DNA of 32,496 nucleotides from Bacillota bacterium (GTDB lineage: Bacteria; Bacillota; Clostridia; Christensenellales; Pumilibacteraceae): positions 1 to 32,496 of the forward strand of contig DXHT01000083.1 of assembly GCA_019113265.1 (NCBI GenBank), read 5' to 3'. The notes under the pieces were generated by a model. It worked only from the letters and a program-made list of their open reading frames with translations. It did not search any database and had not been told where the DNA came from. Numbering within the stretch: position 1 is the stretch's first letter; the number at the start of each line of letters is the position of its first letter. A program made the position numbers and the translations under genes. Below, piece by piece: positions 17,071 to 25,022 of this stretch.

Positions 17071-18799
17071 GAACAAGACCGAAAAGGTAGTCATACTGAT
17101 AGTGGCGGCGGTAGTGCTTGTCGCACTCGTACTTATCCCGCTCGGATCGTTCATATACTACAAAGTGACGCTTCCTCCCGTTGACAGAGTGGAGTACGTC
17201 CGCATAGAGAGCGAGGACGCAGCCGTTCCGTGCGGACTGAATGCGGAGGAGTTGCAGAGCTATGCGGAGGATATAAAAGACGACCTCGTCGTTACCGCCG
17301 TTTACGGATCGGGCAACGAGATAATCGTGGCTGACAAAAGCTATAACGTGGCGTTCTCTCCCATGCCCGGGGAAGGCGAGGTGACGTCTGCGAACATGAC
17401 GTATAACATGGACGTGACGTTGGACGTCGCGTATGAAGCAAAAGGCAGCATGACGGTGTTCGCCGACAACTTCGTTGAAGCGGAGGACGGCGAGATAGTG
17501 GGCGGCAAGGCGCAGACGGAAGACAACATAGGCATGGCGGGCGCGTTCGATCACCTCACGCCCAACCCCGACGACAACTATGTGAAAGTGGATGTATACG
17601 TCTCTTCCGCGGTGACCGTAAAACTCGTCGCGCGCGTGGCAAACGGCAATCTGCACGGTGCTACGAGCGGCGGACAGGCTTGGATGGAGGATCTTCCCCT
17701 CGCCGAAGTGTGCAGACTTTACCTCAACGACGCGGAAACGGGAATAGCGCAGACGGCGATCGCGCCGGGCACCGAAAAAGTGGACAGTTCCTCGTGGGCG
17801 TCGCTGTTCACGCGGTTCTCGGACGTAGTGCTCGGAGAATATAACCTTTACGCGGGTAAAAATACCATAAAGCTCTCCATTATAGATTCGGGCAATTCCG
17901 CTTATGATAACGTATGGGGATCTCCCGCGGGAATGAACATAGACGCGATAGGTGTGATCCCCATCGCAAGGCATGACAATGCGACGCCCGTGCGTCTCGG
18001 AATGATGGGCGCGTCGAGCGAATACGAAGTGCCGACGAGCGCGCCTCTTTCCGCGATAAAGGACGAGATACTCGGTAGTGCGAGCGTCATAGCGGCGATA
18101 TACGAGGACGGAAGCTATGTCAGCGTCGACAGCGCGGATATAACCTGTTCCGCAAACCCCGAATTTGCGATAGACGCGGCTCCCGTAGGCTCGTTTGACG
18201 TCATCATGAAGTATAAGGACACCTCCGCGACGATGACCGTTCCCGTAACGACCAACGGAAAGATAACCGCGGAAAACGGTTACGGCATGACCGCTGTGGG
18301 CGGTTCGATAAGAACGGAGAACGGCAAGACGTTTGCGGGCGGTTTCAACACCAACAATATGCCCGAAAACTCCGTGACGTTTACCGTAAATACGCTTTCG
18401 GCGTATACGGCCGATCTCGTGCTGTCGGTTTCAAACGGCTACCTTGTCAGTCGTGAAGAGGGCGGCAATACCTATTACCGCATGGAAGAACTTCCGCTCG
18501 GTGACATTGCGAACATCACCGTCAACGGAAAGAGCCCGGATCTCACCGATATATCTCTGCCCGCGTCCGTTTCCGAAAACGAGGATTTCGTTTCGCTTTA
18601 CGGCAATTTCGTGAACATCACGATCTCGGGAGTATCTCTTGGCGAGGGTGAGAACACAATAGTAATAGACATGCACCGTTCGGAAAGCGGTCTTATGACA
18701 TGCTGGTCGAACAGCAATAAAGATAACGATACGGGCGACAATCTGCCGAACGAATCCCCCGTGATAAACGTTCAGTCGCTCGAAGTGGTAATAAAGTAA
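17063..18799 (+). CDS. Membrane-anchored CBM6/35-like and Ig-like protein
   Basis: A 578-residue exported protein with an N-terminal signal anchor (about 8-32). Beyond it are a beta-rich Ig-like stretch (about 42-132), a CBM-like module beginning 'FVEAEDGEIVGG' (about 136-300), a second Ig-like stretch (about 302-395) and a second CBM-like module (about 397-577). Both CBM-like modules contain a shared signature, 'WMEDLPLAEVCRLYLN' and 'RMEELPLGDIANITVN', also present in the next gene's product. No catalytic domain is recognisable; I infer a glycan-binding partner of the GH3 enzyme. The start at 17063 overlaps the GH3 stop by 8 bp and has GGGGAGGG upstream, so the two are translationally coupled. 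Confidence 0.8.
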   Translation: MTKNKTEKVVILIVAAVVLVALVLIPLGSFIYYKVTLPPVDRVEYVRIESEDAAVPCGLNAEELQSYAEDIKDDLVVTAVYGSGNEIIVADKSYNVAFSPMPGEGEVTSANMTYNMDVTLDVAYEAKGSMTVFADNFVEAEDGEIVGGKAQTEDNIGMAGAFDHLTPNPDDNYVKVDVYVSSAVTVKLVARVANGNLHGATSGGQAWMEDLPLAEVCRLYLNDAETGIAQTAIAPGTEKVDSSSWASLFTRFSDVVLGEYNLYAGKNTIKLSIIDSGNSAYDNVWGSPAGMNIDAIGVIPIARHDNATPVRLGMMGASSEYEVPTSAPLSAIKDEILGSASVIAAIYEDGSYVSVDSADITCSANPEFAIDAAPVGSFDVIMKYKDTSATMTVPVTTNGKITAENGYGMTAVGGSIRTENGKTFAGGFNTNNMPENSVTFTVNTLSAYTADLVLSVSNGYLVSREEGGNTYYRMEELPLGDIANITVNGKSPDLTDISLPASVSENEDFVSLYGNFVNITISGVSLGEGENTIVIDMHRSESGLMTCWSNSNKDNDTGDNLPNESPVINVQSLEVVIK

Positions 18800-18844
18800 A
18801 AGTGCGGGCGTGCACTGCGTCCGATAAGTAAACAGGAGGCATAT

Positions 18845-21445
18845 ATGTCCAGTGTCAGGAAGATCATTGTGACGGCACTCGCCGCAGTCGCGGCTTTGGC
18901 TGTCGCATTAACGATCACGGCTTGCGGATCGGTCACCCTTACGGGTATTTCGATCACGACGCCGCCTTCCGTGACGAATTACGTCGTCGGAGACGTTTTT
19001 GATACCGACGGCATGGTAGTCACTGCGGAGTATGATGACGGAACGACCAAGGAAGTTACGGATTATACCGTATCTCCCTCTAAGTTCGACAAGGCGGGCA
19101 AGCAGACCGTGACGATCTCTTACGAGGGGAAGACGGCTACCGTCGAAGTCACGGTAAACGAAGTGGAACTTACGACTCTCGAAGTTACGGGTACGCTCGA
19201 AAAGACGACCTATAACGCGGGCGAGGCTTTCTCGGCGGACGGTCTTGTCGTAAAGGCGACGTATAGTAACGAGAGCGTAGACGAAGCGTTCGAGGGCGCG
19301 ACGTTCGAGTTCAGCAAGACGGGTACGGGCGATTGGAGCGAAACTCTTTCGCTTGATAAGGGCGACACGAAAGTGTACGTCCGCGCGGTCAGCGACGGCG
19401 TGACGAGCGCGGCGAAAGAATTCGCCGTTACCGTCAACGTCCCCGCCCAGAGCGTTACGATAGAGGGTGAATCCCTTACCCTTTATGTCGGAAACGGCAC
19501 GGAAAAGAACACCGCCACACTTACCGCGACGGTAGCTCCGACAGATACGACGGACAGCGTGACGTGGGAGATAGTCAGCGGCAACGAGTTCATATCGCTT
19601 GACGGAAGCACGGTGACCGCCATAAAAGCGGGCGAAGCGACTATAAAGGTAACCGCAGGTTCTGCGTCCGACACGATAACGATCGTTGTTAAAAATAACG
19701 ATGTAATAGATATAGACATTATCGGAGCAACGACGGATTATTTCCACGGGGATAAATTTGTAAGCGACGGCATGGGTATAGTTGTGCATTATGCGGACGG
19801 TTCGGCAAGCGAAGTGCTTTATACGGGTTATACCGTTAAAGAGAATGACGTTATCATAACGACCGAAACGGTTCTCGGCGCAGGCGAACATACGATTACG
19901 GTTTCGTATTCGGATAACGGAACGACCGTTGAAAATACCTTTACCATTAACGTGTATGCGATTACCGGTGTGACCGTAAGCGGTGAAGCGTATATCGTTG
20001 ACGCGGCGGGAACGTCCATTGACGACGGCTATGTTTCGGAAGTCATGAACGGTCGTACCGTGACCGCGGAGTACGGCGGATCCGTCAACGGTCAGAATAC
20101 GCGCGTCCTTACCGGCGAAGCGTATAACGTAACCGTTAACGGACAGACGCTCGGCATAGGCAAAGCGTCCGAAATAGTAGTAACGCCTGTTGTTGCGGAC
20201 AGCGATTATTCCACCGTGACCGCAAAGATATACATTGCGGCAAGCAGTCAGCTTGAAGCCGAAGATGCGGTTATAACCGGCGCGGGTAATGCAGCCGCTG
20301 AAAACGGGTATAAACATGCAGGTAACTTCCAGGTATATCGTAACGGAGAAGGCGAAAACTCCGCCCTTACGTTTGAATTTTACAGCTCTTATTCCGGCGA
20401 GGCAGATCTTATAATGAACGTCGCAAACGGTTATCTGCTTGGAACGGGGACTACAAGTTCTGACTCTGTTTGGATGGGTGACTTGCCCGTAAACAAAGTT
20501 ATGGACATATACGTTAACGATAACGATATGACTTCGGGTGCCGTAAATATTAATGATGTTACATTGCCCGAAGCGGCGGGAGTACCGTATGACAATTTTG
20601 CTTCTCTGTATGTAAATTTCAACGCATATAATCTTGCGCGTATAAATGTGACGGAAGGTGTAAATACGATAAGAATCCAGCTTAAGGCAGATGAAAGTAT
20701 CGGTGATACTTTGTGGGGTGCTCCTCCGCTTGTAAATATTGATTGGATAAGAATAAACCCCGTGACCGAAAACGAAATGGCTGGTCTGAAGTTTGAAAGT
20801 GATGAAATAATCTATACGAACGAGGGAGATCAGAATGCAACGCGTTTGATTGCCAAGAGTTACAATAAACTTATAGCGATCTATTCTGACGGCATTGTAA
20901 ATACCATATCGTCGGATAGCTTTGCGTTGACTCCCGTCGGTGGCGGCGATCCCGTTTCTGACCTTGACAAAATTCTTGAGAACGACGGCACTCAATATAC
21001 AATGACGGCAACCGAAAGCGGTCTTACCGCAAACGCTATATTGAAAACGGAATATCTTCTTCAGGCTGAGAGTGCTGTTCTTGAAAATTGCAGCATTACG
21101 GAAGGTTGGTATGTAGGTTATATTTCAAACGGCAGTACAATTACGTTTAATGTAAATGTACATGATGAAGGCAGTTATAAATTACTCGTATGCATTGCCA
21201 ACGGAAATCAACAGGGCGATATTATGGAAGAGATCAACTTCTATGACGTTGTAGATATTTCCGTGAACGGAGGCACTCTTGCCAAAGACGAGGGAGTCAA
21301 ACTTGATCGTGTAGACAGCGTTAACTGGTATGCATTTGTAGTTAAGAATGTAGGTACGATCGATATAAATGCTTCGGGAAATGTGGAAATTAAGTTTACG
21401 TTCAAAGTCGGATGTAATCTTGACTGGATACAGCTTCAATATTAA
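18845..21445 (+). CDS. Lipoprotein with Ig-like and CBM6/35-like domains
   Basis: An 866-residue surface lipoprotein. The signal peptide ends in a lipobox 'ITAC' with lipidated Cys27. Several bacterial Ig-like domains follow (about 30-108, 110-200, a Big_2-type domain at 201-283 with 'VTWEIVSGNEFISLDG', and 284-465), then a CBM-like module ('LEAEDAVITGAG', about 470-645) with the signature 'VWMGDLPVNKVMDIYVN', another Ig-like stretch (about 655-740) and a last CBM-like module ('LQAESAVLENC', about 745-866). No enzyme domain is visible; it probably holds a glycan near the cell surface. CAGGAGG lies before the ATG, 45 bp after the previous gene. The 3' third is noticeably AT-richer and uses more NNT/NNA codons than the 5' part. 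Confidence 0.82.
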   Translation: MSSVRKIIVTALAAVAALAVALTITACGSVTLTGISITTPPSVTNYVVGDVFDTDGMVVTAEYDDGTTKEVTDYTVSPSKFDKAGKQTVTISYEGKTATVEVTVNEVELTTLEVTGTLEKTTYNAGEAFSADGLVVKATYSNESVDEAFEGATFEFSKTGTGDWSETLSLDKGDTKVYVRAVSDGVTSAAKEFAVTVNVPAQSVTIEGESLTLYVGNGTEKNTATLTATVAPTDTTDSVTWEIVSGNEFISLDGSTVTAIKAGEATIKVTAGSASDTITIVVKNNDVIDIDIIGATTDYFHGDKFVSDGMGIVVHYADGSASEVLYTGYTVKENDVIITTETVLGAGEHTITVSYSDNGTTVENTFTINVYAITGVTVSGEAYIVDAAGTSIDDGYVSEVMNGRTVTAEYGGSVNGQNTRVLTGEAYNVTVNGQTLGIGKASEIVVTPVVADSDYSTVTAKIYIAASSQLEAEDAVITGAGNAAAENGYKHAGNFQVYRNGEGENSALTFEFYSSYSGEADLIMNVANGYLLGTGTTSSDSVWMGDLPVNKVMDIYVNDNDMTSGAVNINDVTLPEAAGVPYDNFASLYVNFNAYNLARINVTEGVNTIRIQLKADESIGDTLWGAPPLVNIDWIRINPVTENEMAGLKFESDEIIYTNEGDQNATRLIAKSYNKLIAIYSDGIVNTISSDSFALTPVGGGDPVSDLDKILENDGTQYTMTATESGLTANAILKTEYLLQAESAVLENCSITEGWYVGYISNGSTITFNVNVHDEGSYKLLVCIANGNQQGDIMEEINFYDVVDISVNGGTLAKDEGVKLDRVDSVNWYAFVVKNVGTIDINASGNVEIKFTFKVGCNLDWIQLQY

Positions 21446-21484
21446 GCATGATTGAGTTTAACGTACTCACTTGAAGATTAACAG

Positions 21485-21522
21485 GCGCGGCTGCCGAAAT
21501 CGGCGGCCGCGCTTTCTTTTTC
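21485..21522 (+). terminator. Terminator of the GH3/CBM operon
   Basis: A 12-bp GC-rich stem (21485-21496 with 21501-21512, one U-G pair), AAAT loop, then a T-rich run interrupted by one C. Confidence 0.9.
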
Positions 21523-21557
21523 GCGTTAATTTTCTCTTTTGCTCTTGCCGTAGTCGT

Positions 21558-21586
21558 TTGACACCCGCGCCCGAATAAAGTATAAT
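21558..21586 (+). promoter_or_regulatory. Consensus promoter of tRNA-Arg
   Basis: TTGACA (21558-21563), a 17-bp spacer and TATAAT (21581-21586), about 20 nt before the mature tRNA. Confidence 0.93.
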
Positions 21587-21605
21587 ATATAGGTTAAAAA
21601 GTTTC

Positions 21606-21680
21606 GCACTCGTAGTATAACGGATAGAACGGTGGCCTCCGGAGCCGCAGATTCGGGTTCGATTCCCGACGAGTGTACCA
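21606..21680 (+). tRNA. tRNA-Arg (anticodon CCG)
   Basis: A 75-nt cloverleaf with encoded CCA. The acceptor stem is GCACTCG with CGAGTGT. The D arm is weak (GTAT with GAAC). The anticodon stem is GTGGC with GCCGC around the loop CTCCGGA, giving anticodon CCG for the CGG codon. The T stem is TCGGG with CCCGA around TTCGATT. It has its own consensus promoter and terminator, so it is a monocistronic gene. Confidence 0.93.
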
Positions 21681-21705
21681 AAAGCACCCATTGCGGGTGC
21701 TTTTT
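21681..21705 (+). terminator. Terminator of tRNA-Arg
   Basis: A 9-bp stem AAAGCACCC (21681-21689) with GGGTGCTTT (21695-21703) and five Ts, starting directly after the CCA. The same terminator recurs after both degenerate copies. Confidence 0.93.
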
Positions 21706-21759
21706 CCCACTCGTCGGATATGTTCCCGACGACTCGTCGGGTCATATAAAAAAAGTTCC

Positions 21760-21888
21760 GCACTCGTAGTATAACGGATAGAACGTGTGGCGGTGGCAGA
21801 GCCGCAGGTTCGGGAGCGCTCAGCCGAGCGCCTTGAAAAGGCGCGAACGCCACGGGCCGAAAGGCGAGTATTCCCGACGAGTGTACCA
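21760..21888 (+). pseudogene. Degenerate tRNA-Arg copy with a 55-nt insert in the T-loop
   Basis: The first 25 nt are identical to the 5' end of the intact tRNA, and the leader just before it (A-run and AGTT) is also shared. The anticodon arm is rearranged (GTGTGGCGGTGGCAGAGCCGC) and no CCG anticodon loop remains. The T-stem strands are intact, but the TTCG of the T-loop is replaced by 55 nt (21815-21869). The 3' acceptor strand, ACCA and terminator are preserved. It cannot fold as a normal tRNA; it may be a decayed copy or a tRNA-derived RNA. Confidence 0.8.
21815..21869 (+). repeat. 55-nt palindromic insert, copy 1
   Basis: It contains GCGCTC-AGCC-GAGCGC, then GCGCCTT-GAA-AAGGCGC (overlapping ends), then GCC-GAAA-GGC, so it can form two or three hairpins. 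It sits exactly inside the T-loop of a tRNA-Arg copy. Confidence 0.85.
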
Positions 21889-21913
21889 AAAGCACCCATT
21901 ACGGGTGCTTTTT
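21889..21913 (+). terminator. Terminator after the degenerate tRNA copy
   Basis: Same stem as the intact tRNA's terminator, one loop base changed (ATTAC for ATTGC), followed by Ts. Confidence 0.85.
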
Positions 21914-21961
21914 CCCACTCGTCGGCATTGTTGCGATGTATTGAAAGTTTGTCAGTGACAT

Positions 21962-22050
21962 AGCCGCAGGTTCGGGGGCGCTCAGCCGAGCGCCTTGAAA
22001 AGGCGCGAACGCCACGAGCCGAAAGGCGAGTATTCCCGACGAGTGTACCA
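21962..22050 (+). pseudogene. 5'-truncated tRNA-Arg copy carrying the same insert
   Basis: It begins in the 3' strand of the anticodon stem (AGCCGCAGG) and continues through T-stem, 55-nt insert (21977-22031), acceptor strand and ACCA. No 5' tRNA half or promoter is visible. It differs from the previous copy at only two bases up to the ACCA. Confidence 0.8.
21977..22031 (+). repeat. 55-nt palindromic insert, copy 2
   Basis: Matches 21815-21869 except for two A/G substitutions (first base, and GAGCC for GGGCC), at the same T-loop position. Confidence 0.88.
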
Positions 22051-22075
22051 AAAGCACCCATTGCGGGTGCTTTTT
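22051..22075 (+). terminator. Terminator after the truncated tRNA copy
   Basis: AAAGCACCC with GGGTGCTTT and a T-run, identical to that of the intact tRNA. Confidence 0.85.
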
Positions 22076-22287
22076 CCACTCGTCGGCTCTGTGGCGATGA
22101 ATCGGGCGTGTGGCGCGGCGGAAATCACGCCGGCTTTCGTTTCTGTTGTGATTCGCGCGGTCGAAAACGAAAATTCGCTTAACTCGCAATACCTCGTCCG
22201 CCGCTCGGCTTTTTCCGCTTGCTTCCGCCATGAGATAGGGCGAAACATATCGATAAAAAAAGAATTATTAGAATTTCGTTACGGGTA

Positions 22288-22316
22288 TTTACAAACGGGC
22301 GATTTTGGTTTATAAT
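22288..22316 (+). promoter_or_regulatory. Promoter of the APH-family gene
   Basis: TTTACA (22288-22293), a 17-bp spacer and TATAAT (22311-22316). Confidence 0.85.
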
Positions 22317-22367
22317 ACTATCGGCGTGAAACGAATGCCGAAAATAAAAACAGGATAGGGAGGAAAC

Positions 22368-23117
22368 ATGGCAGACAAAAAAGTATTGCTCAAACGCCCC
22401 AACAAGGAGATCTATGTCGAGGGCGATATGCTCGTGAAAAAATTCGACAAATCGTTCAAGAAATCGGATATACTTAACGAAGCTATCAATCAGATGCGCG
22501 TTGCGGAGGCGGGACTGAACGTACCCGAAATTTACGACATAAGGCTGGAAAGCGACGGCTATTCCATAGTCATGCAGTACATCGACGGCAAGAGCCTTGA
22601 AGAGCTGATGAAGGAAGAGCCCAAAAAGGCGGACGAATACCTTACCAAATTCGTGGAAGTACAGCGCGACATGCACAAATACAACGTGCCTTTGCTCAAC
22701 CGCACCAAGGAAAAATTCACCCGCAAGCTGTACGAGGCGAATATAGACGGCAATATCAAGTATGAACTTCTCATGCGCCTCGAAGGTATGCCCACGCACT
22801 TCAAGCTGTGCCACGGCGATTTCGATCCGTCCAACATCATAATAGGCAAGGACGGAAAGACGTATATCATCGACTGGTCGCACGCGACGACGGGCAACGG
22901 CAGCGCGGACGCCGCCCGCACGTATCTTATGTTCAAACTGCGCGGCAAAGACGAGCTTGCGGAGAAGTACATCGACATATACTGCAAACTCAATAACACG
23001 ACGCGCCACTATATCTTCAAGTGGTTGCCCATAGTCGCCGCGTCGCAGTCCGTCAAGGGTAAGCCCGAGGAGCGCGACTTCCTGTTACAGTGGGCTACGG
23101 TTGTGGAGTACGAATAA
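22368..23117 (+). CDS. Aminoglycoside phosphotransferase-family kinase-like protein
   Basis: A 249-residue protein with the APH/choline-kinase fold. The Brenner motif 'CHGDFDPSNIII' has His149, Gly150, the catalytic Asp151 and the metal-binding Asn; the Mg-binding 'YIIDWSHATTG' follows. The N-terminal lobe is short and its phosphate-binding Lys is not obvious. Such housekeeping-type APH proteins phosphorylate small hydroxylated substrates, and most are not resistance enzymes; the substrate here is unknown. It has its own promoter and a GGGAGG ribosome binding site, and stands alone. Confidence 0.83.
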   Translation: MADKKVLLKRPNKEIYVEGDMLVKKFDKSFKKSDILNEAINQMRVAEAGLNVPEIYDIRLESDGYSIVMQYIDGKSLEELMKEEPKKADEYLTKFVEVQRDMHKYNVPLLNRTKEKFTRKLYEANIDGNIKYELLMRLEGMPTHFKLCHGDFDPSNIIIGKDGKTYIIDWSHATTGNGSADAARTYLMFKLRGKDELAEKYIDIYCKLNNTTRHYIFKWLPIVAASQSVKGKPEERDFLLQWATVVEYE

Positions 23118-23145
23118 CGCGAATGGCGCGATAAGCGCATGACAG

Positions 23146-23173
23146 GCGGGCGACCCTTAACGGGATCGCCCGC
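23146..23173 (+). terminator. Hairpin after the APH-family gene
   Basis: GCGGGCGA (23146-23153) pairs with TCGCCCGC (23166-23173), with an inner CCC/GGG. It is placed like a terminator, but the following bases are TTGTGC rather than a T-run. Confidence 0.5.
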
Positions 23174-23319
23174 TTGTGCTGTCGAAGCGTTGTTAAAAGG
23201 CGCGCCGAGCGCTATAACGGTGCGCCGTCCGCCGAAAGTGCGTGCGCCGCGTCCCTCCGCCATAACACGCGATCTTCGCGCCGCGCATTCGGGCAATATG
23301 GGCATGCATTCGTCCGCGC

Positions 23320-23348
23320 TTGACACGGGCGCGGTTAAGTGGTATAGT
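23320..23348 (+). promoter_or_regulatory. Promoter of cls-alkD
   Basis: TTGACA (23320-23325), a 17-bp spacer and TATAGT (23343-23348). Confidence 0.88.
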
Positions 23349-23448
23349 AAAACGGTACACGAGAGATGCCGCTTGCGGCGTTTATGTCAAAAGCTCGCAC
23401 TTTTAAGCGGCTCGGATATCGGGCGAAAGAAAATCGGGAGGGTAGAAA

Positions 23449-25020
23449 ATGAAGCTGATAAAGGCATTATTCGGAAGAACAGCTCTGACGATATTTGCCA
23501 TACTTCTGCAACTGCTTATCAGTATTGCCCTCGTCTGGCTCATAGACATAATAGTCACTTCGCTGATAGGGAACATACGCGGCATAGGCCCGTATATGCT
23601 GTCTACGATCATAATGACGGCGATCGATATAGTCATCGCCGCAATAACGACGGTGCGCATCGTGATACGCGATATGTCGCCCGACGAAAAGATGAGCTGG
23701 CTGGTCGTGCTGGTGTTTGCGCCCATAATCGGCAGTCTGCTCTATCTCTTTTTCTCTCACCCCTATCTTTCCCGCCGCCGTATGCTTCTGCACATGGACA
23801 TACGCGCGCGTTCCGCTAAGTATTACGCTTGCAAAGACGACTGTGCGGACGTTCTCGGCGACAGACTGCGTAGCAGTAAATTCATTTACGAAGCCGCGGG
23901 CGCCGCGCCTTACAAGTATTCGGACGTTAAGTACCTGCCGTCGGGCGAGGCGTTTTTCGAGCAACTCAAACAGGAGCTGGAAAAGGCGCGCAAGCACATA
24001 TTCATGGAGTACTTCATCATCGAGCGCGGCAAGATGTGGGACGAGATAGAGAGCATTCTCGTGCGCAAGGTGAGCGAAGGCGTGGTCGTCAAAGTCATGT
24101 ACGACGACATAGGCAACCTCACGCACGCAAAGCGCGGGTTCTGGAAAGAGTTACGTAAAAAGGGCATAGAGTGTCTGCGGTTCAACCCTCTGCGCCCCGT
24201 CATGAGCGCGATATACAACAACCGCGATCACCGCAAGATAACCGTTATAGACGGCGTGACGGCGTTCGTCGGCGGGGTCAATCTCGCGGACGACTACATC
24301 AACGAAACGCACAGGCTGGGCGAGTGGAAGGACTGTGCCGTCATGGTGCGCGGCGCGGCTGTGCGCTCGCTCTCCATAATGTTTCTGACGGCTTACGATT
24401 CGCAGGACGACAAGCAGCTTGAAAATTACGACGAGTACTTCCCCGAGTTCTACGAGTATTTCGACGAAGAGGGGATAGTACAGCCGTTCGCGGACGGACC
24501 TCGTCCGCTGTACCCGACTCACGTTGCGGAAAACGTCATACTCGACATAATAGACGGCGCGAAAAAGTACGTCTATATCACGACGCCCTATCTTATCATA
24601 AACCACAATCTCATAACCGCGCTCTGCCGCGCCGCCATATCAGGCGTGGACGTGCGCATTGTCACTCCGCGCATCCCCGACAAGAAGATAGTGTTCTGGA
24701 TAACCCGACGCAACTATAAAAAACTGCTCAGGAGCGGAGTGCGCATATACGAGTTCGTTCCCGGATTCGTGCACGCAAAGACGTATCTCAGCGACGACGA
24801 AGTGGGCATGGTGGGGACGGTCAATATGGATTACCGCTCGCTCGTGCATCACTATGAGTGCGGCGTATGGATGTATAAGACTTCCTGCCTTAAAGACATA
24901 AAGGCGGATCACGAGAAGCTGTTTACCGAGTGCGAGGAAATGACTCTCGAAACCGCTCGGCAATCCGTGCCCAAGCGCGTGGTGAGCGCGATAGGCTCGC
25001 TGTTCGCGCCCATGCTCTGA
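23449..25020 (+). CDS. cls: Cardiolipin synthase (phospholipase D superfamily)
   Basis: A 523-residue membrane enzyme that joins phosphatidylglycerol molecules into cardiolipin. The N-terminal region has about three hydrophobic segments (10-38, 45-70, 80-103) of the PLDc_N type. Two HKD motifs follow: 'HRKITVID' (His261, Lys263, Asp268) and 'HAKTYLSD' (His442, Lys444). The length is close to the usual 480-520 residues. The ribosome binding site GGGAGG is strong. The DNA glycosylase gene begins 2 bp after the stop, so the two are cotranscribed. Confidence 0.93.
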   Translation: MKLIKALFGRTALTIFAILLQLLISIALVWLIDIIVTSLIGNIRGIGPYMLSTIIMTAIDIVIAAITTVRIVIRDMSPDEKMSWLVVLVFAPIIGSLLYLFFSHPYLSRRRMLLHMDIRARSAKYYACKDDCADVLGDRLRSSKFIYEAAGAAPYKYSDVKYLPSGEAFFEQLKQELEKARKHIFMEYFIIERGKMWDEIESILVRKVSEGVVVKVMYDDIGNLTHAKRGFWKELRKKGIECLRFNPLRPVMSAIYNNRDHRKITVIDGVTAFVGGVNLADDYINETHRLGEWKDCAVMVRGAAVRSLSIMFLTAYDSQDDKQLENYDEYFPEFYEYFDEEGIVQPFADGPRPLYPTHVAENVILDIIDGAKKYVYITTPYLIINHNLITALCRAAISGVDVRIVTPRIPDKKIVFWITRRNYKKLLRSGVRIYEFVPGFVHAKTYLSDDEVGMVGTVNMDYRSLVHHYECGVWMYKTSCLKDIKADHEKLFTECEEMTLETARQSVPKRVVSAIGSLFAPML

Positions 25021-25022
25021 CG

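Larger units (their letters stand above)
23118..23448 (+). other. 331-bp intergenic region upstream of cls
   Basis: It holds a strong hairpin (23146-23173) without a T-run, a single TGTCGAA (23180-23186, not significant alone), and the cls promoter at 23320-23348. No gene is seen. Confidence 0.7.

Noticed and set aside
21760..21888. A second functional tRNA or a tRNA with a group I intron
   Set aside because: The anticodon arm is scrambled, the insert is in the T-loop, and 55 nt is far too short for a self-splicing intron.
21467..22248. Several minus-strand open frames over the tRNA-Arg array encoding repeated peptides
   Set aside because: The repeated peptides are translations of the antisense strand of the tRNA, its insert and its terminators, so they follow from the RNA repeats rather than from a protein.
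22368..23117. Aminoglycoside resistance gene
   Set aside because: It shares only the general APH-fold motifs and stands alone with native composition; housekeeping APH proteins are common in Firmicutes.
23180..23186. A single 0A-box-like TGTCGAA upstream of cls
   Set aside because: A lone 7-mer is expected several times by chance on both strands of this window and it is far from the promoter.
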